This document shows, piece after piece, positions 46,801 to 58,473 of a stretch of DNA of 64,000 nt. The DNA is from Agapanthus africanus (Eukaryota > Streptophyta > Magnoliopsida > Asparagales > Amaryllidaceae), in NCBI GenBank assembly GCA_030015575.1, contig JASDDO010000026.1, positions 72,131,433 to 72,195,432 on the forward strand. Direction: 5' to 3'. The notes beneath the pieces were generated by a model. It worked only from the letters and a program-made list of their open reading frames with translations. It ran no database searches and was not told where the DNA came from. The translations under genes were made by a program, and so were the position numbers. Position 1 is the stretch's first letter; each line of letters opens with the position of its first letter.

Positions 46801-48128
46801 AAATCATCACTATCATCTGAATACCAATCACAAGAATCTACATCTTCGATCTCTTTGAAGAATCCCGATACTTGTGATACATGGTTCTCTACTTTACTCT
46901 TATACCCACAACTTCTCAAAACTTAGACCTTGTATTTCTACGAAACACTTGTCTAAAAACTAGAGAAGTCATAAGTAAACAGAACATAGTACGAGGACCT
47001 ACCCCTTTGTCCAGATGGACACTTGGACAACATACAATACTCTGTATAAGTCCGCTGAGTTAAAACAACTCAAAACCTGTGCGTCGTAAGTTGAAAACTG
47101 TACCCTGGCGATTTCCTCAAATATCACTAATTACAACGAATTCCGATATAATGAGGATAATCACCTAATTCCCAATAACTTACTCCCACTCATCATCTGT
47201 AAAACCATACAGATATGAGAATGAAACCTGGTAAATACATACCCTTGGAGTAAGTATCTAATTGGGAAAACAGTTTTCTTTTAACAATGCACTGAAACAT
47301 GAAAATGTTTCGTAGGGGTATCCTGGTATTCATAGTAATGCCTCTTCCATAATCTAATTCATGACTTCAACCGTATATTTTATTGCCATCTCTCTAAATC
47401 CCTTCATTTGTCTTTAGTCGTTACCTTCTGTACACCATTTTTAGGCTAAATGGTTTTCTTCCTTCCCTACCGTTCGGCACCAGTCTTTGGTTTGGAAGAA
47501 GACTATCCAGTAAGCATAATATGTGTACCCTCCTAAACCAAGGAGTACTCGCAACTGAGAGAAGGTGATGATAAAAGACAACTGAATAATACCTTATTCT
47601 TTTTAAAGGTGAAATAGAAGTGGCGATGAAGTACGCGGTTTGGTCGTGAATGATAAAAGTCGCAACTTACTTTGCCCTCTTTCTAATCCCTTTATTTTGT
47701 CTTTACATATTACCTTCTGCACACCCTACTTAGGCTAATTGGTTTTCTTTATTCCCTACCTTTCGGCACCTGCCTATGGTTTGGAATAAGACTATCCAAT
47801 AAGCGTAATAGGTGTACTCTCCTAAACCAAGGAGTCCTCGCAACCTGAGAGAAGGTGATAATAAAAGACAACTGAATAAACCAATTCTATTTCTCCTGAA
47901 CCTGGATCCATCCTCGAAGAAGTCCCTTCGAGTTCGAATATAACCATATGATGGATCTATCCAATGGAAGTGGATGTCCGTAGTAATACGGATGTTCTGA
48001 GAAATAGAAAGGCTAAAAGAAGGAGTGGCAATGACTTATGCAACTCAGACAATCCAAAAGCCAGTATTTTAAGAAGGTTCGGTCAACTTGGTCACTGAGT
48101 CATAGTCTAGGGTCGGTCAAAGGTCGCT
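46801..48128 (-). pseudogene. D internal region upstream of integrase, decayed
   Basis: No intact frame. Two related blocks near 47440-47580 and 47720-47880 share GGTTTTCTTC/TTTATTCCCTACC, CGGCACC and GAAGACTATCC-like words, a duplication also found in B at 55960-56080 and 56380-56490. Confidence 0.5.
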
Positions 48129-48429
48129 GCCAAAGAGAGAGAGAAAAGAAACACTCTGCGTGCACTCTAACCTAGATCAGAATGGTTATCACTTTATCTA
48201 ATCCGGAAACCTCCCACTGTCCTGTCAAATTCTCCTCCAAACCTAAAAGAAGAATTAATCGGGATCACCCGAAGAGTAAACCAACTCATCAGTGGAAATC
48301 GGGATCCAACTCTCATCGCATGATAACGTGATGGAATGCATCCTACATTACTCATACTCCAGAAGGTATGCGCATACTTGGCAAGTTTCAGTTTCTTTAG
48401 AAACTCCCGATATGATTTTTTCCCCATGC

Positions 48430-48645
48430 TCTTATAACCTTGGCGTTAGGTCAAAATGTCATAAGTCACATGCAAAGTTCTACCCGTCACTATCTTGTTA
48501 ATTTTAACCCACCCGCACATACCCTTGGCGTTAAGTCAAAATGGCAGAACGGCTGTCCCAAACCAACTCATCTATCTATGCAACAATTGAATACCCAGCA
48601 GCTACCAAACACTATACCTTGGGGTTAGGTCAAAATACATAGCTT
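48430..48645 (-). repeat. Three near-identical-loop stem-loops in the D leader
   Basis: Plus-strand CCTTGGCGTTAGGTCAAAA (48438-48456), CCTTGGCGTTAAGTCAAAA (48523-48541) and CCTTGGGGTTAGGTCAAAA (48617-48635) differ by single bases. Stems match B's. Confidence 0.87.
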
Positions 48646-50143
48646 GAATACTACTGAATACCCAAAAGAAGTGACGGAGGGCTACGGCTGGTTTTTGGCG
48701 AAAAACCTTTAACGTAGTGAACTTGATATTGCTGAAGGAACCTGATAGCTTTTTTTTTTAAAATATAGTGGCGAAAACCTTTTGCTAAAGAGGTCACTCC
48801 CGGTGAAGGAATCTCGGCTCTTTCCTCGTGGAATGAGGTGCAGGATATTCCACTGAATACCGCGGTGCAAAGCAACTTGTAATCGACTATAGTGAAGTTA
48901 TTACCCTGACGCAAACTTCTACCCAAGGGATCAGTCCCGGTGAAGGGATATCGGCCCTTGCCCCGTCGAATGAGGTGCAGGATATTCTACTGAATACCGC
49001 TATGCAAAACAAAAGGAAACGTCTTTGCAATAACACTTTTTAAATTTGTTCCAACAACTGCAAACAGGTTTGTTTTACTTTGCATTGATCAGAATCAACG
49101 CAGTCCCATCAATCAATCACACCGGAAAAGAACGAAAATAATATGTACGTATATGCCATCTGCATTCGTCACTGGGTCCCGCCATCACCCGTTAGGTTAC
49201 TTAACTAACGACAGAGCGGGGACTGGACTAGCGCAGGTGTAAAACATATACAACATCTAATAGTATATAAACCAATATACAATAATCGCTCCAGGCGTGA
49301 TAATATGCAACATTACAGAAAAGTAATAAGCATCACAGAACAATACAGATAATCTGGGATCCCCGGGTTTCACAGAGCCGTTGCTGAAACCCGACGTTCC
49401 CCTGTCGTGTGGATAGCCTGTGCAATGAAACCTAGACCCCTACAGGTGCGGCAAGTTACCTGCCAAAACCTGAAGCGAGGCAGCCCCCTACAGCAAAGTG
49501 AATGGACCACCCTGCACTTCACGGAATCCGGTAACTTGAGCACCCCTCCTTGGGTCAACCTGTACCCCCTACGAGTGTGGCGAATAGTCTGTCAATTCTA
49601 GAGTGAGGCCTTTCTGCCTCTCAAAGCCATGAGATGCGGACCCGTTGCCCCCCAGAACCCGGCTATCCGTGCACTCCGTCGCGGGGCAAAACCTAGTACA
49701 GTAATGAAAAATAGTACAACAGGTACATCGACCGCAACCTGGTCGTGCCCCAAAAGAATATTATACAACAGGCAGTGACGGCAGTCCACATGTTGGACGC
49801 TCGCCCCGCAATATCAAATGTACAAATAAACTCAAACTGTACTACCATTGCACACTGCTATCCACCACGACAAATCCGCAACATCACAACACAACACAGA
49901 ACATCAACGCGAATGTCACGTTCGCAAACCCGTCTAAAAGAACTATAGCAATCAGACGCGGTTTACCGATCAAATGACATTCCCGGTCGGAGATATAATG
50001 TAACCACTGTAAACTAACATGTTTAAATTTCGATCGACTAAATATCACGAAGTGGGCCCCACGAACATCTGTTGAACAGTAACAAAATCTGGGCCCAAAA
50101 GATATATACCAAAAACCCCAAATTCCAACATAGAAGCTACTGT

Positions 50144-50241
50144 GCAAATTTGGGGCCACGATCTCACTGAATGGCCGCGGAAGCGCGGTCAAACCATAGG
50201 TTTGACCGCGGTTTTGTCGAATCACGTGCCCAAATTTGTAC
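50144..50241 (-). other. Extended hairpin next to the D primer-binding site
   Basis: Inner arms GCGGTCAAACC (50185-50195) and GGTTTGACCGC (50199-50209) are perfect with a 3-bp loop. Outer GCAAATTTGGGG and CCCAAATTTGTAC pair well. Confidence 0.83.
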
Positions 50242-50405
50242 GGTGTTCTTCTAAAACCATGCACAACTTTCTGTGATATGTAGAATAATTTTAGGACTCC
50301 ATTTAAAATCGACAGAAACTGTGAACTTGAATTTTGCAGTTTTTGATTTCCGGTTCGATCGATATTTTAAACGCGTTAGCACAAGTTAGTATAGCATAAT
50401 GGTGA

Positions 50406-50418
50406 GGCTCTGATACCA
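50406..50418 (-). other. Primer-binding site of D
   Basis: GGCTCTGATACCA on the plus strand, one base before the LTR; initiator-Met tRNA type. Confidence 0.95.
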
Positions 50419-50419
50419 C

Positions 50420-52520
50420 TGTAAGTCTACGGTAGCGCCCCGGCCGTCTACAGACGCCAAATGCGGAACAAAAACTTTTTAACTGGCGCTATCGTATACT
50501 TTAACCCGGATCTTCCATTATTGCTAAACTAACAAACTGTAAAGAGAGTAGAAAGGTTATACCGAACGATCCGAGTCCTTCGTTCTTTAACCATCATCCC
50601 ACGCTCCATTGCGGCTGCTCCGATCTCGTCGATCTCCGATCTGCTCGTCCAGGTGGCACCACATCGACGATTCTTTAAACGGGCTCCCGCCTCTGACTCG
50701 TCGTCAAGTTTGCTAAAAGAGACGACCAAGAATGATGTAGAGAATGAATAGATTACTTTGTCTCACTTCGTCCAAAGCCGTGGACGATCGGTAAATGAAG
50801 TTGGCATTTTTTTGGGTGATGGAATGAAAGAGGCTATGAAATTTCCATGCACCATAAACCATAGTCTTTTTACCAAAAATGAAATCAATCTCTCTCTCTC
50901 TCTCTCTCACAATGGTGGCCGGCCACTTTAAGTAGAAGGAGGAGAGTGAGTGTAGGAGCAAAGGAGGTGAGTGTAAGCAAAAAGATCTAAAGCAAATATC
51001 CTTAAGTAAACAAGAAACATTAAAGCTTAAAGCATGAGTCATTATAACACATCATCAAGTCTTTAATGCACCATTTAATGTCAAGATGACTCATTAGCCA
51101 CCTCATCACTTCTAGAACCTTCTAGAAGCATCCACACTCATCTCAAGAAAAGACAAATCCGTCTTTAACCGAATGTTAAAAGACGGCTAATAGAAAACTG
51201 GAAACTGGCAACTTCCAAAAGTGATCCTGAAACGAATTTCAGGATAACCCCGTAACTGTATAAATATACCCGCATTTGTATTACGACCGAATACAAATGC
51301 AACTGAGACAAAGATATTATATCTACTCAATATAATACTCGGATCCGGCTTAAACCAAAGCCGACCAGTATCATTTGCCCGAAAAATAACACGTGCGTAA
51401 ACGCACATGCATTTTCCGAACCCTGCCATAAAACCATACGGCCTCTACAACGTTTTGCCCGAACTTGGGAAACTGTCTGTGGGGGACTCTAATGACTCGT
51501 CAGTACCCTGGCAGTGGGTTTAACCATAAACCGTCAGCGGCACTAGCTATGCGTAACGGCTGCCCATGGGCTGACCTCAAGGGAGGCTGATGAGCGAACT
51601 CATCAGAAACCCTACCGAGCCTAACAGTGACAATGTATATACAGTCCGGTCCGTTCGTCAATGAGTATCGCATATCTGCCTAGGGGGCTAGTAACGTCAG
51701 ACCCCCAATAGCAGTATAAGTCGTGTCGGAGTGTAGCCCAATAACACCCTGAGATACTACTGGAGTACCTACCAGTAAATCTCCTGCCAGGGCCGTGGGC
51801 TTTGTGTAATGGCTCTTCTAGACACAGCACGATCTTGCCCCCAATACCGGGAGAGACGAATCCCTTGCCGATCCGCTCACGTGCCTCCATATGGCTCGGG
51901 ACCGTACCCAAAAACTACCTGTTTGCACGACTCCTTTGAGCCGTGGTAGGGTAGAAATCAAAGCACAGTGGGAACTCACACGAGACAAATGACGACCTCA
52001 GGTCGATGAACTAACCTGTACACATGTCACCAGGGAACTGCTATCTGACGATATGTATAATACCAACTAGCAGGTTCCCAGCGAGTCCTGTCCGGTGTAC
52101 TCATAACCCAATGAGCACCTGTATACATCTTAGGTGATCCAACTGACACCAGTGGCTTGTGAGACCGGCCACCGCCCCTCGTCGGGGTCTCGACTGTATA
52201 CACTAGTCTACTCCAGAGTATCGATGCCCTGTCTCGAAACTCCCACGACTAGGGACCACAATTAAGGATATGCGTATAAACCACCCAACTCTCACGTATA
52301 CGACCGCCATCATACTGTTGGCGGTAAAGCAAGATCCTAAGGGCTCTATCAAAGTGTAACATGTAATCAGTCACCTGAACATGTACACGACTGATAAAGG
52401 CAAACCAGATAGCATACTATCATCTCGAGTAAGACTGTCCTACCGGTATAGTTCATCCGCAATCATTGTAATCACGTACCTGCGATCCAATAATTGACTC
52501 TGAGGGCACTATCTCCAACA
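50420..52520 (-). repeat. 5' LTR of D
   Basis: 2101 bp, nearly identical to 42964-45075; the (TC)n run is shorter here than in the other copy. Confidence 0.95.
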
Positions 52521-52525
52521 ATTGC

Positions 52526-53139
52526 ATCATGAGATGATGACCCAACTAGTTTCGAGCTGGTCATCAGGAGTGGGACTCTGTAAGAATGGCTGGATGCTTA
52601 GCGATCTGAGATGGAATCCTTATACACCAACAAAGTAGGACTTTGGTTGCTTTATCTAAAGGGTTAAATCCCCATCAGGAGCAAGTATATCTTGAGAAGA
52701 TTACTTGGTGTACATGGAAAAGTTGAGACTTTCAAAGCTATGCTTAAGTCCATCCAGATCCTACTTGCCACGGCTACATACCATGACTACGATATCTGGT
52801 GGTTGGGTGTCATGACTGCTTTTCTAAATGATGATTTGGAAGAGAGCATCTATAAGTACACAGCCAGAGGGCTTCGTAGACAGTGGGAGCAGCGGAAACG
52901 TGTGCAAGATGTTTTATGTGATAAAGCAGGCATCGCGGAGTTGGAACGTCTGTTTTAATGTGGTAGTCAAAGAGTTTGACTTCATCAAAATGGTAGATGA
53001 ACCTTGTATATACAAAAAGGTAGTAGGGAGTATGGTGGTGATCCTCGTAGAGTACGTAGATGACATACTCTTGATAGGAAAAGAGTTTCCTATGCTACGC
53101 TCGGTCAATCTCCGCTTATCACAAGGATTCTCAATATAG
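52526..53139 (+). pseudogene. Reverse transcriptase remnant of C
   Basis: Resumes after D. MLKSIQILLATATYHDYDIW, TAFLNDDLEESIYKYT, then in another frame FDFIKMVDEPCIY and YVDDILLIGKEFPMLRSV (active site near 53055). Lacks ~65 bp present in A (about 30295-30358) that encodes the KARLV...GMDYVETF stretch. Confidence 0.85.
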
Positions 53140-53379
53140 GATCAAAGTGATACCTCCTAAATCCTGCGTTTTGAATCTATGAGATAGATGTAATTAGATG
53201 TTAGTATTCTCACTAGTTGTAGTGAGAAGGTATCAATCGATCCTGGGGAGAATCACTGGAAAGGTTTCAGGGTGATAAGGACGACTGAATATCAGTCGCA
53301 GGCTTTGTCTTTACCCTCAGTGGAGGGACGGTATGTTGGAAGAGTTCCAAGCTAGATACCGTGACATACTAGACGATTA

Positions 53380-53690
53380 AAGGCAAGATACATCGTTACC
53401 AAAGATGCTACCAAAGAGGCAGTCTGGATATATATAAGTTCATGAGATGAACTTCGTTCCTACCATTGTGTGACAATGGAGTTGTGGTTTTAGCCAAGGA
53501 ACTACCATCCTATCAGAAATCCAGATATAATTCTTAGGCAGTATCACCTGATCATGGAGATGGTTGATCTCCAGGGAGATCGAGGTTAGGAGAGTAGACA
53601 CAGAGGACAACAGCGCGGATCCACTCACGAAGGCATTTTTCCCAGTAGAGACCTTTATGGGATGGTTGAGTATGAGATTCTTCGACCACA
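53380..53690 (+). pseudogene. RNase H remnant of C
   Basis: Segments equivalent to A 31000-31290, including the ADPLTKA region near 53616. Broken by stops and indels. Confidence 0.65.
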
Positions 53691-53733
53691 GCTAATTGTT
53701 GGGTATGTGATACCACAACAGATGGCCCTAGTG

Positions 53734-53745
53734 CAAGTGGGAGAT
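53734..53745 (+). other. Polypurine tract of C
   Basis: CAAGTGGGAGAT directly before the 3' LTR. Confidence 0.9.
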
Positions 53746-55903
53746 TGTTAGTTATATGTATACCCTAGAGGCCATTACTGTACATACGATGTATATTGTA
53801 GTGGATGATAGGACATATATAGAGAGGACTTTCTTGCTCGACATGATAGTATGCTGTCTGGTTGTACTTTATCTTAACATGTACTCTGATTGTCTCTATG
53901 TTACATGTTGATAAAACCCTTAGGATATGTACTCGACTACTGGGACTATGATGAGATCGTACTAGTGGGGCCATGGTAGTCGACGAGTACATCCTATAAC
54001 TGTTCCTAGTCGAGAGTGTATCGAGACAGGGCATTGATACACCAGAGTAGACTAGCGTATACGCATCTTGACCCATATGATGGGCCATGGATGATCCCAT
54101 ATCCATCGGTGTTTGACATCAAGGATGGTGTACGGGTTCTCAGTGGAGACTGGGTACACTGGACGGACTTGCCGAGAACTCCCAGATGGTATTATACCTT
54201 ACGTCAGATGGCAGTTCTCCGGTGACACTGGTACAGAGTAGTCTGTTGACCCGAGATCGTCATAGAGTCTTATGTGATTCCCACTGTGCTTTGATTTCCA
54301 TCATACCACGTCCAAGAGGGCGTGCAAAAAGGTGGCTTTTGGGGACAGTCCCGAATCACATGGAGGCAATGAGCGATGGGAGGGGATTCGTCTCTCCCGG
54401 TATAGGGAGTTGATGTTGCGCTGTGTTCGATTGGCTATAACCGAAAATCTATGGCCAGGGTTGCTGAGATTTACTGGTAAGTGTTATCAGTAGTTTCTCA
54501 AACTGTTATAGACCTCATATCGACACGACTTATCGAGCTACTGGGGTCTGACGTTCACCATCCCTAAGAGAGATATGCGACATATCAGACGACGAGACCG
54601 GACTGTACGGGAGTGTTATTGTTTGGATTCACAGGAGAATGTACATACTTGCTTGTTGATCTTTTGAGCGCTCAATACCTGGGTGGCTGTTACGTTTAGC
54701 TGACCGCTTGCAGCTTGTGGGTGTTTGATATGATCATCACCTACTACCGGCGTATTGACGATTCTTTAGAGTCCTCCACAGAGGTTTCTTGGCTCAGGAA
54801 AAATAGAGTAGGAGCACATATGTGATATGTGCGGGACCGAGGATAATGCAGTATGTGATACCGTATTGGATTCTCGCGATATGAGATATCGGCCGGGTAT
54901 ATGTGATATAGCCGGGTCATCGTATTAGTCGGTTATATGCGATATAGCCGGATTGTCGGATCAAGTGTTGATTCGATAATTTAATGTATAATAATATATA
55001 TGATATATTAAATTACATTAACTAATATTAGCTCACTAAAAGATTCATTTTCTCACGGGATAATACATTGATATATATGCGATATATGTTAATTGTATTA
55101 TTTTCTATTGTTACAAAATATATTGTATATGTGATATATAATATTGTAACATGTTAGGGTTACAAATTTAAAAATGGTTTAGGGTTTAAACTTGGTTAGG
55201 GTTTGGATTAGGGTTAGCTTTTGCATGAAGCTTCATGAAGCTTTGACTTTGTGGTTGCTTGATATTTTGTGAAGATATTATGTTAACCCAATCCAAACCA
55301 TTAACTCTAGTTAACTCTCTACAAGGGTTAACTCTTTCATGCTTAACCCTTGGTTAGATTTGTAACCACTACAATAATTCATTGTTCATCAGAAAAGGAA
55401 AATGATTATTCATTCTTCTTCTTGCTTGAGTTCCTTCTTGAAAAAGCTTTCTAGTTTTGCTTTTGTGATGAAAGTGAGTGAGAAAAAGATAATAAATGAG
55501 AGCTAAAATCCTACTTCATCATCCTCATCTATCCTTGCCATTTAGATGAGAGTGTTCACATCATTTCATGAGTGATAGCTTGTGTTAACGAAACTTCAAA
55601 GTAGATCATCTATGTTATCGAAGATCGGAAGCAAGACTGCATCTTTCTCTTCATGGAGCCTCTCGAGAGTCCAGAACACGATGATCGCAGCGCAGGGACC
55701 TCAACACGGAGCTTAAGAAGTGAAGGACCGGATCTACAAAGGTTGTAATCCCTCTCACTTAGTGTTAAAGAGTTTAACATTCTTGTTTTCGCCTAAACTC
55801 TAGTATAAAGATCCGGCTTTGGATTGTTCGGCACGGCTAATTTTTTAAATCGGGCATGGTTGATACCTCGTAGACCCTTGTGCATATGCCTAGCAACCCT
55901 ACA
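53746..55903 (+). repeat. 3' LTR of C
   Basis: 2158 bp. By eye it differs from the 5' LTR more in its first ~900 bp (~95-96% identity) than in its last kb (~98-99%). Followed by CTATT, the right TSD. Confidence 0.95.
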
Positions 55904-55908
55904 CTATT

Positions 55909-56520
55909 CAGTTGTCTTTTCATTTTACCTTCTCTCAGGTTGCGAGTGCTCCTTGGTTTAGGAGACAGTACACCTATTACGCAAATTGGATAGTCTTCTT
56001 CCAAACCATAGGCAGGTGCCGACCGGTAGGGAATGAAGAAAACCAATTAGCCTAACGATGGTGTACAGAAGGTATTAAGTAAAGACATATCAAGGGATTG
56101 GTAAGAGGGCAAAGTAAATTGCGACTGCTATTCACGACCAAACCAAGTATTTCTTCGCCAATCCTAAATCACCTTTGTATTTCTCCGAGACACTTCGTAT
56201 CACTATGAAGATCCACAGTTTATTGGATACTCCATCGTATGGTTATATACGAACTCGAAAGGAACTTGTTCCAGTTCGGGGATGGATTCTGCTTCAGGAG
56301 AAATAGGAATAAGGTTTATTCGGTTGTCTTTTATCTTCACCTTCTCTCGCATTGCGAGTGCTCCTAGGATTAGGACAGTACACCCATTATGCTTATTGGA
56401 TAGTCTTCTTCCAAACCATAGGCTGGTGCCGAACGGTAGGGAAGGAAGAAAACCATTTAGCCTAAGAGGGTGTGCAGAAGGTAATGACTAAAGACATATA
56501 AAGGGATTTGGAAAAATGGC
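55909..56520 (+). repeat. Duplicated ~410-bp block in B
   Basis: TTGTCTTTT...CACCTTCTCTC, GCGAGTGCTCC, GGATAGTCTTCTTCCAAACC and GGAAGAAAACCA-like words occur from 55909 and again from 56319. D has the same duplication with a shorter spacing. No coding function recognised. Confidence 0.65.
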
Positions 56521-57560
56521 AAAAAATTACACGGTTACAGTTGTGAATCTGGATAATGGAAGATGCATTACTAGGAATACCGGTATACCCCATCGAAACA
56601 TTTCAATGTTTCAGTTTCACTGTGTGCTGTTAAAGGAAAACTGATTTCCCAATCAGACCTTGCTCCAGGGTATGTATTTACCAGGTATGATTCTCACATC
56701 TGTATGGTTTTACAGATGATGAGTGGGAGTAAGTTATTGGGAATTAGGTGATTGTCCTCATTATATCGGAATTCGTTGTAATTGGTGATATTTGAGGAAA
56801 TCACCTGGGCTGTTTGCCGGTCGGTAAATATTTGGTTTTGAATATCCGCTGTCATGCACCAATTTCAAATTGATATATCTGTACGTCTATTTTTATAGAG
56901 TGAGATATACTTTTTTGAAATTATGTCGATGACATTTACCTATATCAATGGATGGTTAGGTAAGGAGTATTAAACAGCGGTGTAATTCTTCTTAACCATA
57001 AGTACAGTTTTCAACCTACGACACACAGGGATTGAGTTATCAGACTCAAGGGACTTATACAGAGTATTGTATGTTGTCCAGCGTCCATGAGGACAGAGGG
57101 GATGGTCCTCATACTATATTCGGTTTACTTATGACTTCTCTAGTTTTTAGACAGGTGTTTCGTAGAAACACAGGGTCCAAGTTTTGAGAAGTTATAGGTA
57201 TATGGATAAAGTAGAGAACCAGGTATTGCAAGTATCGGGATTCTTCAAGTTGATCGAAGATGTAGATACTTGAGTATGGTATTCAGTTGATAGTAGTGAT
57301 TAAGAGAACTTGCTTCTCTTTCAGGTTACTCATAATTGGAAGCATTCCTAAGTTGAGTAACGCTGATCGGCCTCCTTCCATTTAGTTGACATGCACTGGA
57401 GACAGCTGCATGATTTGAATCTGGTTCAATTAAATCAGTGCCTCTGGTTCTATATTGGATATAGAAAAGTTCATATCTTAACGATGTTAAGGTACGGGGA
57501 GTTGTCCGGCTTATGCTTAAAACCAGACTCTGGATAACTCAAGGCACATTTCTGTAATGG
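56521..57560 (+). pseudogene. Decayed pre-integrase/integrase region of B
   Basis: No intact frame. The end (57370-57560) corresponds to the copia integrase C terminus: a broken LLNRV region, then CPAYA followed by TAA at 57518-57520. Confidence 0.5.
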
Positions 57561-58146
57561 CTGTTTGTGGGTTGACCCAGGCTATGACGAGGGTTGACTT
57601 TCTACCATCTGGAAGATCAATAGTGATATTATTCTAGACTCGCCACAGTTTTAATAAAAATGGATTTTTTCAGAAAACAGTAGTGGGAGTATAGTAGAAC
57701 TGGAAGTGATTCCAGAACCACAAACGATTACTGAAGATTTGATAGGAACCTAAAGATTCAATCTGGTTTGACATTCCATTGGCCACTCCGCAGATAAGGT
57801 GGGTAACTTCAGGCACCCGAGAGGTACTCCGGTAGCCTCAAGGACGGTGACAGGGAAGTTCTTGTTTACCCAGACTTGCCATTGCTGTTGTTACAAACTG
57901 TGAGACCCGGCGGGAGGATGAGTATAGCGTCATTCTAAACTAGCTTTAGAAGTGTACGTGTATATGACTCTGCCAGAGGGTTGTCGTAGTCAGTAGGAGC
58001 AGCAGAAGCATTGATAGACAAGTGGCTTATGTCTATTTATAGACTAAAGCAGACATAGCGGAGATAGATCATCTATTTCTGATGTGACAGTCATAGGTTT
58101 GACTTCATCAGAATAGGGGATGGATCTGTTGAGAAGGTAGTAGGGT
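57561..58146 (+). pseudogene. Decayed integrase-RT linker of B
   Basis: Aligns with D's minus strand (for example TGGGTTGACC near 57569 and GTAGTGGGAGTATAGTAGAAC near 57680) but has no recognisable protein motif apart from short RT-like pieces after 57940. Confidence 0.4.
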
Positions 58147-58473
58147 GTGATGTCCTGGTATTTGGATGACATACACAGAGTAGGAAGTGATATTCCTATA
58201 CTACGATCGGTTATACTTTGGTCGTCACACAGTGGTTTCTCCACATTGGACTTGGATATTATATCAGACATTCTGGTTACTGGATCTATGGTTTTAGATC
58301 TAGATTTGGGTAGTTTCCCAATCAGGGTACTTAGACGGCATTCTATAGGTGCTTTAGAATGGACGACTTCTGGCATGGTGGTGTACCTGCAGGTGATGGA
58401 GTCACCCTCTCTAAAGGTGTCTTACAGACTAAAGGGGAGAGGGATGTGCATGATTGGCAGATCACTTGCTTAG
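58147..58473 (+). pseudogene. Reverse transcriptase remnant of B
   Basis: WYLDDIHRVGSDIPILRSV contains the RT active site (LDD), followed by LWSSHSGFSTLDLDIISDIL as in the copia RT thumb. 108 codons are open, the longest pol frame in the copia stack, but the upstream catalytic regions are broken. Confidence 0.8.

Larger units (their letters stand above)
48129..50405 (-). other. Leader of D
   Basis: Minus-strand counterpart of B's leader: pyrimidine run (48129-48150), three stem-loops (48430-48645), duplication (about 48770-49010), GC-rich block (49360-49740), extended hairpin (50144-50241). Confidence 0.75.
42964..52520 (-). mobile_element. Element D: copia retrotransposon, minus strand, youngest level
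   Basis: LTRs 42964-45075 and 50420-52520, TSD ATTGC at 42959-42963 and 52521-52525, primer-binding site 50406-50418 on the minus strand, purine tract at 45076-45087. The C sequence joins across it (...GAGCGAGGATTGC | ATCATGAGATG...), as in uninterrupted A near 30070. LTRs agree at ~98-99% by eye. Same subfamily as B; coding region decayed. Confidence 0.96.
36150..55903 (+). mobile_element. Element C: copia retrotransposon carrying nested D
   Basis: LTRs 36150-38250 (with a 200-N gap) and 53746-55903, TSD CTATT at 36145-36149 and 55904-55908, primer-binding site 38252-38264, purine tract 53734-53745. About 10.2 kb without D. Same subfamily as A, with a closely similar leader and pol remnants. 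Confidence 0.96.

Noticed and set aside
23433-54225. A ~70-aa open frame (MYRDGASIYQ... or MYRDRALIHQ...) repeated at 23433, 31608 and 54016
   Set aside because: It lies at the same place in LTRs of A and C, and its conservation is explained by LTR identity. No start context, domain or third-position bias seen.
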